DNA of 48,703 bases from Microtetraspora glauca (GCA_000721275.1 JOFO01000044.1:1-48703), one strand, 5' to 3'. Counted from the first letter of the stretch, positions 33,636 to 42,410 are shown. Notes: a model not told the origin generated them from the letters alone. Made by a program: numbers and translations.

Positions 33636-34969
33636 GGCGCGTCCCCTTCCCGCTGGGCCGGGACCTCCCGCTGCACGGGGACGAACACGGCGACCTCGTA
33701 CCCGCCGTCCTCGGCCGGCCCGTCGGTCATCTCGCCGCCGAGCATGGCGACCCGCTCCCGCATGCCGGTGAGGCCGTGGCCGGCGCCGGGCGACGGCTTC
33801 ACCAGGCCGCGCGCCGGGCCGTTGGCGATCCGCAGGCCGAGGCCGCCGAGGACGTGGCTGACCTCGACCTTCGCGGGCGCGCCGGGCGCGTGCCGCAGCA
33901 CGTTCGACAGCGCCTCCTGGACGATCCGGTACGCGGACAGCTCCACGCCCTGCGGCAGCTCGCGCACCGCGCCGGTCACCGTCATGGTCACGTCGAGCCC
34001 GGCCTCGCGGACGTTGGCGACGAGCCCGTCGAGGTCGGCGAGGGTCGGCTGGGGGGCGTCGGGGGCCTCGTAGTCCTCGGCGCGGACGACGCCGAGGATC
34101 CGGCGCAGCTCGGTGAGGGCGGCGACCGCGTTCTCCCGGATGGTGCGGAACGCCTGCTCCAGCTCCGGCGGCGGGTTCTCCACCCGGTAGGGCGCGGCCT
34201 CGGCCTGGATGGCGACCACCGACATGTGGTGGGCGACGACGTCGTGGAGTTCGCGGGCGATGGTGGTCCGCTCTTCGAGGAGGGTCCGCTTGGACCGCTC
34301 GACGGCGGTGACGGTCTGCTGGGCGGTGACCTCGCGCGCGGCCTGGCGGCGGATCTGGAAGGTCGCCACGGCCAGCAGGAAGAGGGCGGAGAAGAACAGC
34401 ATCTCGGCGCCGTTGGAGCCGTATCCGCTGCTCATGGCCAGGAAGAAGGAGGTGAAGGTGGCGTACGCGGCGGTGATGAGCCACATCCAGGCGGCGGTCC
34501 GGGGCCCGGTCCGCAGGGCGACGATCACCAGGACGAAGAGGTGGGCGGCGAACGAGTTCGGCGCCCAGGGCCAGCCGTCGTACCCGGTCAGGTAGGCGAC
34601 GAAGGGCGTCGAGCCGATCGACAGCCAGAAGGCGGGCGCGGTGCGCAGCAGGGTGAGGAGGACGGCGGCCGTCGGCAGCACGCAGGCGACGAAGGCGACC
34701 GGGCCGACGCTGCCGTGGATGTTGTCGAAGCCGAGGAGGAAGGTCACCGCGGCGAGGAAGCCGACCGCCGCGTGCGGCAGCAGCCCGGCGTGCGGGCGCA
34801 GCCGCCGGGGCAGGAAGCGCAGGACGGGGCTGTCCGGGGCGAGGCGGGGCAGCGGGCGGTAGCCGAGGGCGTCGCCGGCGAGGTCGTCGCGCAGACCGCC
34901 GAGCGCGTCCAGCGTCATGCGGAGCTCGGGGCTGCGGCTGCCCGGGTCGGAGGTCTGTGTCGGGTTCAC
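33632..34969 (-). CDS. Sensor histidine kinase, HisKA_3 type
   Basis: A 445-residue kinase: 25-30 N-terminal cytoplasmic residues, several helices between about 62 and 205, a short coiled linker, the HisKA_3 dimer domain with His242 in TIARELHDVVAHHMSV, and an ATPase domain with VQEALSNVLRHA (N-box), GLGLRIANG and GLTGMRERVAMLGG. The input domain is membrane-embedded without a clear extracytoplasmic sensor. GTG 34969 looks leaderless, with TACCGT seven bases upstream. Partner of the NarL-type regulator, with overlapping genes. Confidence 0.95.
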   Translation of the reverse strand: MNPTQTSDPGSRSPELRMTLDALGGLRDDLAGDALGYRPLPRLAPDSPVLRFLPRRLRPHAGLLPHAAVGFLAAVTFLLGFDNIHGSVGPVAFVACVLPTAAVLLTLLRTAPAFWLSIGSTPFVAYLTGYDGWPWAPNSFAAHLFVLVIVALRTGPRTAAWMWLITAAYATFTSFFLAMSSGYGSNGAEMLFFSALFLLAVATFQIRRQAAREVTAQQTVTAVERSKRTLLEERTTIARELHDVVAHHMSVVAIQAEAAPYRVENPPPELEQAFRTIRENAVAALTELRRILGVVRAEDYEAPDAPQPTLADLDGLVANVREAGLDVTMTVTGAVRELPQGVELSAYRIVQEALSNVLRHAPGAPAKVEVSHVLGGLGLRIANGPARGLVKPSPGAGHGLTGMRERVAMLGGEMTDGPAEDGGYEVAVFVPVQREVPAQREGDAP

Positions 34970-35051
34970 GCCGTCAACGGTACGGAAGGCCCCGGGACGC
35001 CCGCGTCCCGCTGGATGCGGATCCCGGGGCGTCCCCCTTGAGTACTACGCG

Positions 35052-35078
35052 GGTCCCGGCGGTCCCTGCGGTCCCGGC
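35052..35078. repeat. Three tandem 9-bp repeats after the alpha/beta hydrolase gene
   Basis: GGTCCCGGC, GGTCCCTGC, GGTCCCGGC occur head to tail five bases downstream of the hydrolase stop codon. A GC hairpin-prone stretch (GGGACGC/GCGTCCC near 35000) follows. Probably part of the transcript end; no further meaning seen. Confidence 0.6.
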
Positions 35079-35082
35079 GGGC

Positions 35083-35952
35083 TCAGAACGCGAGCTGCGC
35101 GATCTCCTCCGCGACGACCGCGCAGGCGTCCGCCGCCGGGTCGATCAGCGGGAAGTGGCCGACGTCCTCCAGCAGCGTCAGGCCGACCGTCTCGCCGGCC
35201 TTCGCCGCCGCCTCCACGAAGGCGTCGGCGACGTCGGCGGGGACGACGACGTCCTCCCGGCCCTGGACGAGGGCGGTGGCGATGCCGGTGGGCAGCAGCC
35301 GCGCCGGGTCGGTGGCGGCGGCCCGCTCGCCGTACGCCGTCTCGCCGCCGAGCAGCTGGGTGACGGCGCCGCCGCAGACGTCCAGCTCGCGGGCGCGCGC
35401 GAAGTGCCCGATGGGGGCGAGGGCGACGACGCCGCGCAGCGCGGGCGGTTCGGGCAGCCGCCAGGGGGAGCCGGCCGGGAGGACGTGCCGGGCGGCGGCC
35501 CACAGCGCGAGGTGGCCGCCGGCCGAGTGGCCGGTGAGGACGGTGCGGTGCGGGTCGGCGGCGGGCAGGTGGCCGGCGGCGAGGTCCGGCAGCGCGTCGA
35601 GGGCGGCGGCCACGTCGTCGAAGGTCTCCGGCCAGCGGCCGGCGACGGGGGCCGTGCCGCCCTGGTGGGGCAGGCCGGGGCCGCGCCGGTACTCGACGCT
35701 GGCGACGGCGAAGCCGCGGCGGGCGAGGAAGTCCGCGAAGGGGCTGACGTGCCGGCGGTCGTAGGGGGCGCGCCAGGCGCCGCCGTGCAGGACGACGACG
35801 AGCGGGGCGCGGCCGGCGCCGGTGCGGGGGGCGTAGAAGTCGACCAGCTGGTCGGGGTGTTCGCCGTACGCGGCGGTGGCGTCGGGCGGGACGGCCGGGT
35901 GCGAGAAGGCCGATGCCTCTTCGGCGGCGTCGCGCGCGGCGGGGTCCGGCAT
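35083..35952 (-). CDS. Alpha/beta hydrolase, probable arylformamidase (kynurenine formamidase)
   Basis: A 289-residue hydrolase: oxyanion-hole motif HGGAWR (56-61), nucleophile Ser143 in GHSAGGHLA, Asp in REDVVVP and His in VGHFPL, so the triad is complete. The HGG motif and the adjacent kynureninase and tryptophan dioxygenase genes point to N-formylkynurenine deformylation, the missing middle step. That is inference from context and family. ATG 35952 is chosen over TTG 35964; GAGAGG lies about 13 bases upstream. It appears to have its own promoter within an inverted repeat at 35991-36034. Confidence 0.88.
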   Translation of the reverse strand: MPDPAARDAAEEASAFSHPAVPPDATAAYGEHPDQLVDFYAPRTGAGRAPLVVVLHGGAWRAPYDRRHVSPFADFLARRGFAVASVEYRRGPGLPHQGGTAPVAGRWPETFDDVAAALDALPDLAAGHLPAADPHRTVLTGHSAGGHLALWAAARHVLPAGSPWRLPEPPALRGVVALAPIGHFARARELDVCGGAVTQLLGGETAYGERAAATDPARLLPTGIATALVQGREDVVVPADVADAFVEAAAKAGETVGLTLLEDVGHFPLIDPAADACAVVAEEIAQLAF

Positions 35953-35990
35953 GGGGGGTTCCAACCTCTCGGTGACGGGGCCGTGTCGGC

Positions 35991-36034
35991 CTGACCTGCG
36001 GGGACCGTATCAGGGTCCGGGCCCCGCAGATCAG
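35991..36034 (-). promoter_or_regulatory. Inverted repeat enclosing the hydrolase promoter
   Basis: CTGACCTGCGGGG and CCCCGCAGATCAG form 13-bp arms with one mismatch, and a GGACC/GGTCC pair nests inside. An extended -10 on the minus strand (TGATACGGT) falls in the centre. An operator over the hydrolase promoter is likely; the kynU transcript end is the alternative. Confidence 0.5.
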
Positions 36035-36101
36035 GTGAAGATCCGACCTGACGACCGGTCACCGGCGTTGCGCCGAGGGTCAGTCGGTGATCAGCCGAGG
36101 A

Positions 36102-37304
36102 TCAGTCGGCCGGCCGCTCGGCGAGCACGTCGGCGAGGATCCGGGCCGCGCGCTCGGTGTCGGCGAAGCCGACGTACAGCGGGGTGAAGCCGAAGCGGAG
36201 GACGTCCGGCCGGCGCAGGTCGCCGACCACGCCGCGCGCGATCAGCTCGGGCATGACGGCGGGCGCGTCGGCGCAGGCCAGCGCGACCTGGCTGCCGCGC
36301 TCGGCGTGCCGCTCGGGGGTGACGGGGGTGACCCGGCCCTCGGGGACGTACGCCCGCACGCACTCCAGGAAGAAGTCCGTGAGGGCGAGGGACTTGGCGC
36401 GGACGTCCTCGACCGCGACCCCGTCCCACACGTCGAGCGCCGCCTCCAGGGCCAGCATGGACAGGATGTCCGGGGTGCCGACGCGGCCCCGGACGGCGCC
36501 GTCGGCGGCCCGGTAGCCGGGGGTCATGCCGAAGGGGTCGGCGTGCGAGGTCCAGCCGGGCAGCGGCGAGTCGAAGCGGTCCTGGTGGCGTGCGGCGACG
36601 TACAGGTAGGCGGGCGAACCGGGGCCGCCGTTGAGGTACTTGTACGTGCAGCCGACCGCGAGGTCGACGCCGTGCGCGTCGAGGCCGACGGGCAGCGCGC
36701 CGGCGCTGTGGCACAGGTCCCACACGGCCAGGGCGCCCGCCGCGTGGAGGGCGGCGGTGGTGCCCGGCAGGTCGTGGAGGCGGCCGGTGCGGTAGTCGAC
36801 GTGGTTGACGAGCGCGAGGGCCGTCCGGCCGTTCGCGGCGGCGGGGATGTCGGCGGGGTCGAGGGCCACGATCCGGTGACCGGTCATCCGCGCCGCGGAC
36901 TCGGCGATGTACCCGTCCGTGGGAAAGGTCGACGCGTCCACCAGGATCTCGTCGCGTCCCTCCCCGGCGAGCCGGGCCGCGGCGACGACCGCCTTGAAGA
37001 CGTTCACGCTGGTCGAGTCGCCGGCCACGATCTGTCCGGCGGCGGCGCCGACGAGCGGCGCGATCCGGTCGCCGATCCGCTCGGGCGCGGTCCACCAGCC
37101 GGACTCGTCCCAGGAGCGGATCCGCAGCTCGCCCCACTCGCGGCCGATGACGTCGGCCATCCGGGCGGGGACGTGGGCGGGGAGCGCGCCGAGCGAGTTG
37201 CCGTCCAGGTAGACGGTCGCGTCGTCGAGGGCGAACTTGGCGCGGTGGCCGGCGAGCGGGTCGGCGGCGTCGAGCTCTCGGGCTCGCTCGTACAGGTCAG
37301 ACAT
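36102..37304 (-). CDS. kynU: Kynureninase
   Basis: A 400-residue PLP enzyme of the class V aminotransferase fold: cleaves kynurenine to anthranilate and alanine. Seen are YLDGNSLGALP at the start, AGDSTSVNVFK, the WDLCHSAGALPVGLDAHGVD block with the PLP Asp, and the Schiff-base Lys222 in CTYKYLNGGPGSPAY. ATG 37304 overlaps the end of the tryptophan dioxygenase gene by eight bases, so the two are translationally coupled. Together with the hydrolase it completes tryptophan to anthranilate. Confidence 0.97.
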   Translation of the reverse strand: MSDLYERARELDAADPLAGHRAKFALDDATVYLDGNSLGALPAHVPARMADVIGREWGELRIRSWDESGWWTAPERIGDRIAPLVGAAAGQIVAGDSTSVNVFKAVVAAARLAGEGRDEILVDASTFPTDGYIAESAARMTGHRIVALDPADIPAAANGRTALALVNHVDYRTGRLHDLPGTTAALHAAGALAVWDLCHSAGALPVGLDAHGVDLAVGCTYKYLNGGPGSPAYLYVAARHQDRFDSPLPGWTSHADPFGMTPGYRAADGAVRGRVGTPDILSMLALEAALDVWDGVAVEDVRAKSLALTDFFLECVRAYVPEGRVTPVTPERHAERGSQVALACADAPAVMPELIARGVVGDLRRPDVLRFGFTPLYVGFADTERAARILADVLAERPAD

Positions 37305-38160
37305 GGCTGCGGGCCGTCCAGAGCTCGGGGAACACGTTCTTCTGCGCGCGCTTCTCCAGCCAGGCGACGCCGGCGGAGCCGCCGGTGCCGGTCTTGGCGC
37401 CCATCGCGCGGCGGGTCGCCACCAGGTGGTCGTTGCGCCAGCGCCAGACCAGTTCGGCGACGTCGCTCAGCGCCTCGCCGAGGCGGACCAGCTCCGCGTG
37501 CTCCTCGGGGGCCGCGTACAGCTCCGCCCACACGGCCTCGACCTGCGGCGACGGCTCGTACCTGCGGGTGAGGTCGCGGGAGAGGACGGACGGCGGGACG
37601 GGCAGGCCGCGGCGGGCGAGGAAGCCCAGCACCTCGTCGTACAGGCTGGGCTCGTGCAGCGCCTTCTCCAGCTCGGCGTGGACGCGGGGCGCGCCCCGGT
37701 GCGGGACGAGCATGGACGCGGACTTCTCGCCGAGCAGGAACTCCATGCGGCGGTACATCGCCGACTGGAAGCCGGAGCCCTCGCCGAGGGCGCCGCGGTA
37801 GGAGTTGAACTGGGCGGGGGTGAGCTGGGCGAGCGGGCGCCAGGAGTGGTTGAGCGCCTCCAGCTCGCGCACCGACCGCTTCAGCGCGTCGACGGCGACC
37901 GGCAGCCGGTCCTCGCGCAGCGCGCGGCTGGCGGTCTCCCACTCGTGGACGATGACGGTGAACCACAGCTCCATGACCTGGGTGGTGACGAGGAAGACCA
38001 TCTCGCCGGGGTCGTCGGAGCGGAGGTGCTGGAGGTGGGTGAGGACGTCCGCCTGGACGTAGTCCTCGTAGGGTGTGGTGCCCGCGAAGTCGAGGTTGGG
38101 CGTCGCCTCGGACGCCTGGTCGGCCGCGGTGGAATCCGGAGAACCCGGGAAGAGTGACAT
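37297..38160 (-). CDS. kynA: Tryptophan 2,3-dioxygenase
   Basis: A 287-residue haem dioxygenase opening the indole ring of L-tryptophan to N-formylkynurenine. Family blocks are LDFAGTTPYEDYVQADVL, FLVTTQVMELWF, SGFQSAMYRRMEFLLG and the haem-ligand region WRWRNDHLVATRR (His245) followed by GTGGSAGVAWL. ATG 38160 follows GAGGAG with six bases; the longer frame from 38238 has no such site. First gene of the pathway run. A palindrome CTACCGGGTAG lies 20-30 bp upstream. Confidence 0.96.
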   Translation of the reverse strand: MSLFPGSPDSTAADQASEATPNLDFAGTTPYEDYVQADVLTHLQHLRSDDPGEMVFLVTTQVMELWFTVIVHEWETASRALREDRLPVAVDALKRSVRELEALNHSWRPLAQLTPAQFNSYRGALGEGSGFQSAMYRRMEFLLGEKSASMLVPHRGAPRVHAELEKALHEPSLYDEVLGFLARRGLPVPPSVLSRDLTRRYEPSPQVEAVWAELYAAPEEHAELVRLGEALSDVAELVWRWRNDHLVATRRAMGAKTGTGGSAGVAWLEKRAQKNVFPELWTARSHV

Positions 38161-38180
38161 CGCTGTCTCCTCGTGACGGA

Positions 38181-38191
38181 CTACCGGGTAG
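38181..38191. promoter_or_regulatory. Palindrome CTACCGGGTAG upstream of kynA
   Basis: A perfect 5+1+5 inverted repeat between the kynA Shine-Dalgarno and the presumed promoter. Candidate operator for pathway control; short enough to arise by chance. Confidence 0.3.
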
Positions 38192-38292
38192 CGGTCCGCT
38201 CGACCGTGCGTCCGTCCGCTGTGCGCGGCGGGCGGCACGGGAGCCCCGGTCCCCTCAGGAGGCGTGCTGCGTCGCCCGCCGTCCCAAGCGCA

Positions 38293-39207
38293 TCATGACA
38301 CGATCGGACCGGTGATGTAGACCCCGTCTTCGTCATACGGAAACGCGTTCGAACGGCAGCCGTTGAGGCCCTTGATCTGCTGCATCATCGCGGGCGCGAG
38401 CTTCCCGGGGCCGCCGCAGCCCATGTGCTGCCGGATGCCGATCTCGTGCCCGACCTCGTGGTTGATGATCAGGTGCCGGTACTCCTGCGGGCTGCCCGCG
38501 AAGGTCGGCGAGCCCAGCATCCACCGCTTGAGGTTCACCACGACCCCCTCGGTGGTCTCGCAGTTCAGCTCGCCGTGGGTGTCGAGGCCCTGCCGGGCGC
38601 AGAGCGCGTCGGCCGTGTCGGGGGTGGCGATCCGGATGACGAAGTCGGCGTCCGACTCGACCAGCTGGAAACGCCCCCGGCCGTGCGCGGCCCAGCTCCG
38701 CGGATGGGCCAGGATCCGCTCGATCTCGGCGGCGGTCTCCCGGGCCGACAGGTCGACGCCCTGCTCGACCTGCACCCGGTACCGGCGCAGCGTGCCGCTG
38801 TCCCCGGTGACCGTGCCGGAGGCGGACGCGGTGGTGAAGGTGCCCCGGCCGGACCGCGGGACGGTCACGGACCGCTTCACGGTCGCCGTCGGCGTCGGCC
38901 TCACCGTGGCCTTCGCCTTCGCCGTGGGCTTGACGGTGGGCTTCGCCGTGGGCTTCGGCGGGTCCGTACGGGCCGGGGGCGGGGAGGCCGTCGCCGGCGC
39001 CCCGGCCGCCGGGGGACCCAGCGCGTCGGTCCGCTCCCCCTCGCTCCCGAAGTGCGCGAGCGCGACGCCCGCGCCGAGCGAGACGCCCATCAGGACGAGC
39101 GTCGACAGGACGAGCCGCCCGCGGCGTGTGACACGCGTCCCTCCGCGGCGGCTCCTCCCGGTATGTCGGTTCTGCCGGCGCCTGGCCGGCGCCCCCCGCT
39201 TGCCCAC
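38293..39207 (-). CDS. DUF3152 protein, putative secreted zinc metallopeptidase
   Basis: A 304-residue protein anchored or exported by a helix at about 31-50 after a basic, Arg-rich head. A Pro/Lys/Thr linker (PPKPTAKPTVKPTAK and on) leads to the DUF3152 domain (about 120-304). That domain has a HExxH zinc motif, HEVGHEIGIRQHMGCGG, at 250-266, with a later Met (AMMQQ) that could be a Met-turn, and four Cys that could pair outside the cell. Peptidase activity is inferred. GTG 39207 has GGGAG about eight bases upstream. Confidence 0.88.
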   Translation of the reverse strand: MGKRGAPARRRQNRHTGRSRRGGTRVTRRGRLVLSTLVLMGVSLGAGVALAHFGSEGERTDALGPPAAGAPATASPPPARTDPPKPTAKPTVKPTAKAKATVRPTPTATVKRSVTVPRSGRGTFTTASASGTVTGDSGTLRRYRVQVEQGVDLSARETAAEIERILAHPRSWAAHGRGRFQLVESDADFVIRIATPDTADALCARQGLDTHGELNCETTEGVVVNLKRWMLGSPTFAGSPQEYRHLIINHEVGHEIGIRQHMGCGGPGKLAPAMMQQIKGLNGCRSNAFPYDEDGVYITGPIVS

Positions 39208-39276
39208 GACAGTCTCCCCCCTGCTTCAGGCCGGTCCGGGGATCGTACCGGCCGGGGGATCCGGTCCCGGATCCGG

Positions 39277-39690
39277 TCAGCCGAGGGTGTCGGCCGCGGT
39301 CTCCGACGAGTCGCGCAGGAAGGTCGTGCAGCGCTCGTACTCGGCCTGCTCACCGATCTCCCCGGCCGCCCGCGCCAGCGCGTGCAGCGCCCGCAGGAAA
39401 CCACGGTTCGGCTCGTGCTCCCACGGCACCGGGCCGTGGCCCTTCCAGCCGTTGCGCCGCAGCGCGTCCAGCGCCCGGTGGTAGCCGGTCCGGGCGTAGG
39501 CGTACGACTCCACCACGCGCCCCGCCTCGAACGCGTCGTCGGCGAGCTGCGCCCACGCCAGCGACGAGGTCGGGTACTTCGCGGCCACGTCCGCCGGAGC
39601 GGTGCCCTGCGCCAGCAGCTCGCGCGGCTCGGGCTCGTCGGGCAGCAGGGTGGGCGCCGGCCCACCCAACAAGTTCTCATGGATAGCCAT
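39277..39690 (-). CDS. DUF3151 domain-containing protein
   Basis: A 137-residue soluble protein of the DUF3151 family, with the typical MAIHENLLGGPAPTLLPDEP start and YPTSSLAWAQLADDAF, YAYARTGYHRALDALRRNGW and WEHEPNRGFLRALHALARAA blocks. It is helical and TPR-like in spacing; function unknown. ATG 39690 is preceded by CAGACT six bases upstream (leaderless-like) and a G-run. It is 29 bp after the MFS exporter gene on the same strand. Confidence 0.92.
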   Translation of the reverse strand: MAIHENLLGGPAPTLLPDEPEPRELLAQGTAPADVAAKYPTSSLAWAQLADDAFEAGRVVESYAYARTGYHRALDALRRNGWKGHGPVPWEHEPNRGFLRALHALARAAGEIGEQAEYERCTTFLRDSSETAADTLG

Positions 39691-39719
39691 CCCCCCAGTC
39701 TGCCGCACCCGCGCGGCCG

Positions 39720-41177
39720 TCAGCGCGTCCCGGTGCCGCCCGGGTCGAGCGGTGGGGCCGACACCCCGCAGTGGGTGCGGCACTCGGGGCGGCAGCCCGG
39801 CGCGGCCGGGGTCCGCATGGTGGTCCAGGCGAGCACCGCGCCCGCCACCAGCACCCCGGCGCAGATCGGCATCGCCCGGTCGAAGGTCGCGTCGAACTCG
39901 GCCGCCGACCGGTACGCCTCCGGCCCCATGCCCGTCAGCAACGGCAGTGCCGCCACCGCCACGAGCCCGGCGGCCCGGGCCGCCGCGTTGTTCACCCCGC
40001 TCGCCAGACCGGCCCGGGAGACGTCCACCGAGGCGAGCACGGTCGCGGTCAGCGGCGCCACCAGGGCCGTCATCCCCAGCCCCAGCACGAGCAGGGCCGG
40101 CAGCACGTCCCGTACGTACGAGGCGTCCGCGCCGGCCCGCGTCATCAGCAGCATCCCGGCGGCGCACAGCAGCGGCCCCACGGTCAGCGGGACGCGCGGC
40201 CCGATCCGGTCGCCCAGCTCGCCGGCCCGTGCCGAGAGCAGCAGCATGAGGACGGTGGTGGGCAGCAGCGCCGTGCCGGCGGCGAGCGCCGAGTAGCCGG
40301 AGACCACCTGGAGCTGGATCACGGCGAGGAAGAAGAAGCCGCCGAACGCCGCGTACACGCAGAGCGTCACCAGGTTCACGGCGGTGAAGAGCCGGGACCG
40401 GAAGATCGCCGGCGGCACCATCGCGGCCTCGCCCCGCCGCCGCTCCACCGCCACGAACGCCACTCCGGCGACCGCCCCCGCCACCGCCGGCCACCACACC
40501 CCGTCGATCAGCGCGTACGTGACGAGACCGAGCGCCGCCGCGCCGAGCACCGCCCCCAGCACGTCGAAGCGGCCGTGCGCGGTCTCGTCCCGGGACTCGG
40601 GCACGTGCCGCAGCGCGACCGGCACGCACAGCGCGGCGAGCGGCACGTTCAGCAGGAACACCCACCGCCAGCCCGGCCCGTCGACGAGCCAGCCGCCGAC
40701 GAACGGCCCGACCGCCGCCCCCACCCCGCCGAAACCGGACCACAGGCCGACCGCCCGGGCCCGGTCGTCCGGGTGGAAGCTCGCCTGGATCAGCGCCAGC
40801 GACCCCGGGGTGAGCAGCGCCCCGCCGACGCCCTGGAGGGCGCGGGCGGCGATGAGGACGCCGGCGTTCGGGGCGAGCCCGCACAGCAGCGACGCCACGG
40901 CGAACCAGACGACGCCCACGACGAAGACCCGCCGCCGCCCGTACCGGTCGCCGAGCGAGCCGCCCAGCAGGATCAGCCCGGCCAGCGTCAGCATGTACGC
41001 GTTGACGGTCCACTGGAGCACCGCGAGGTCCGCGCCGAAATCGGCGCCGATGTGCGGCAGCGCCACGTTGACGACGGTCGAGTCGAGCAGCGCCATCCCC
41101 GATCCGAGGACGGTGGTGAAGACGATCCACCGTCCCGTCCCGGAGGCCATCCGCACATCGGCACCGGTCCCGCTCAT
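39720..41177 (-). CDS. MFS transporter, DHA2 (drug:H+ antiporter) type
   Basis: A 485-residue transporter with the 14-helix layout of the DHA2 family. Motif A appears as GGSLGDRYGRRRVF and motif C-like glycines as GVGAAVGPFVGGWLVD; the N-terminal VNVALPHIGADF is typical. It probably exports a drug or metabolite by proton exchange; the substrate is unknown and no TetR regulator is adjacent. ATG 41177 has no strong Shine-Dalgarno. Confidence 0.93.
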   Translation of the reverse strand: MSGTGADVRMASGTGRWIVFTTVLGSGMALLDSTVVNVALPHIGADFGADLAVLQWTVNAYMLTLAGLILLGGSLGDRYGRRRVFVVGVVWFAVASLLCGLAPNAGVLIAARALQGVGGALLTPGSLALIQASFHPDDRARAVGLWSGFGGVGAAVGPFVGGWLVDGPGWRWVFLLNVPLAALCVPVALRHVPESRDETAHGRFDVLGAVLGAAALGLVTYALIDGVWWPAVAGAVAGVAFVAVERRRGEAAMVPPAIFRSRLFTAVNLVTLCVYAAFGGFFFLAVIQLQVVSGYSALAAGTALLPTTVLMLLLSARAGELGDRIGPRVPLTVGPLLCAAGMLLMTRAGADASYVRDVLPALLVLGLGMTALVAPLTATVLASVDVSRAGLASGVNNAAARAAGLVAVAALPLLTGMGPEAYRSAAEFDATFDRAMPICAGVLVAGAVLAWTTMRTPAAPGCRPECRTHCGVSAPPLDPGGTGTR

Positions 41178-41214
41178 GCCTGCATGGTCCCGCTTTCCGG
41201 CGGGCCCTGCCTCC

Positions 41215-42387
41215 TCAGCCGCCGTCGGTCCGCAGCCGGGAGGCCGCCCTGACCAGCGCGTCCACGCCCCGTTCGGCCTTGGCGCGGGGGCAGCCGACGT
41301 TGAGCCGGACGAAGCCCGGGGTGCCGTAGACGGCGCCCGGCATGATCGCGACCTTCTCAGTCCGCACCAGCTCCTCCTGGAGCCGGTCGTCGTCGATGCC
41401 GAGCGGCCGGAGGTCGATCCAGGCGAGGTAGCCGGCCTGCGGCGGCGTCCACTCCAGGCCGGGCAGCCCCTCCGCGAGCCGTTCCGCGACCGTCGCCAGC
41501 GTGCCGGCGACGTAGCCGCGCAGCGCGTCCAGCCAGGGCGCGCCGTGCCGGTAGGCGGCGATGTGGGCGGTGAGCGAGAGGACCGCCGGGGAGGCGAGGC
41601 CCTCGCCGGTCTCCATCCGGCGGACGAACGCGGCCCGCTCCTCGGGGTCGCCGACGAAGCCGTACGAGCCGGAGAGCGCCGGGAAGTTGAACGCCTTGGT
41701 GCCGGAGGTGACGAGCGCCCAGCGGCGGTCGCCGGGCTCCGCGATCCGGGTCCACGGGACGTGCCGGAACCCGTCGGCGGTGAGGTCCGCGTGGATCTCG
41801 TCGCTGACGACGGGGACGCCGTACCGCCGGGCGAGCCCCGCGAACGCGGTCAGCTCGTCCTCCGTCCACACCCGTCCGGTGGGGTTGTGCGGGGAGCAGA
41901 GCAGCAGCATCGTGCTGTCCGGCCGGGCCAGCTCCCGCTCCAGCGCGCCGAGGTCGCCGGCCGGCACCCCGCGCAGTTCGCGGCCGAGCCCGGTGACGGC
42001 CTTGCGGAAGCCGTCGTAGGTGGGGGTGTGGGTGACGACGCCGTCGCCGGGCCGGGTCCACATCCGCAGCAGCTGGGAGACCTGGTTGAGCACGGACGGC
42101 GCGTAGACCAGCGCCTCGGTGTCGACGGCGGTGCCGTGCCGGGACGCGTACCAGTGGCGTATCGCCTCCCGGAAGCCGTCGTCGCCGCCGAGCCGCCAGT
42201 CGGTGTAGCCGAAGACGCCGTGGTCGACGCGGGCGCGCAGCGCGTCGAGCACGTCGGGCGGCGAGGCGAAGTCCATGTCGGAGATGGTGAAGGGCAGCAG
42301 GCCGGGGACGCCGAAGCGGTCCGCGATCCCGTCCCACTGGACCGACCAGGTGCCCCGCCGGTCGCGTATCTCGTCGAAGTCGTACAT
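41215..42387 (-). CDS. MalY/PatB-type PLP C-S lyase/aminotransferase
   Basis: A 390-residue fold-type I PLP enzyme. Family marks are WDGIADRFG, LPFTISDMDFASPP, HGVFGYTDW, SPHNPTGRVW with the PLP Asn, SDEIHADL with Asp196, and the Schiff-base Lys231 in SGTKAFNFPAL. These match PatB/MalY cystathionine beta-lyase-like enzymes better than ordinary aspartate aminotransferases. Reaction probable, substrate unsure. ATG 42387 has GGAGAGGG about nine bases upstream. A terminator of the fba gene precedes it, so it has its own promoter. Confidence 0.93.
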   Translation of the reverse strand: MYDFDEIRDRRGTWSVQWDGIADRFGVPGLLPFTISDMDFASPPDVLDALRARVDHGVFGYTDWRLGGDDGFREAIRHWYASRHGTAVDTEALVYAPSVLNQVSQLLRMWTRPGDGVVTHTPTYDGFRKAVTGLGRELRGVPAGDLGALERELARPDSTMLLLCSPHNPTGRVWTEDELTAFAGLARRYGVPVVSDEIHADLTADGFRHVPWTRIAEPGDRRWALVTSGTKAFNFPALSGSYGFVGDPEERAAFVRRMETGEGLASPAVLSLTAHIAAYRHGAPWLDALRGYVAGTLATVAERLAEGLPGLEWTPPQAGYLAWIDLRPLGIDDDRLQEELVRTEKVAIMPGAVYGTPGFVRLNVGCPRAKAERGVDALVRAASRLRTDGG

Positions 42388-42410
42388 CAGCGCCCTCTCC
42401 GGGGGACGCG

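Noticed and set aside
36063..36075. CGGCG-TTG-CGCCG hairpin downstream of kynU as a terminator.
   Set aside because: Five base pairs only and no U-tract; too weak to call.
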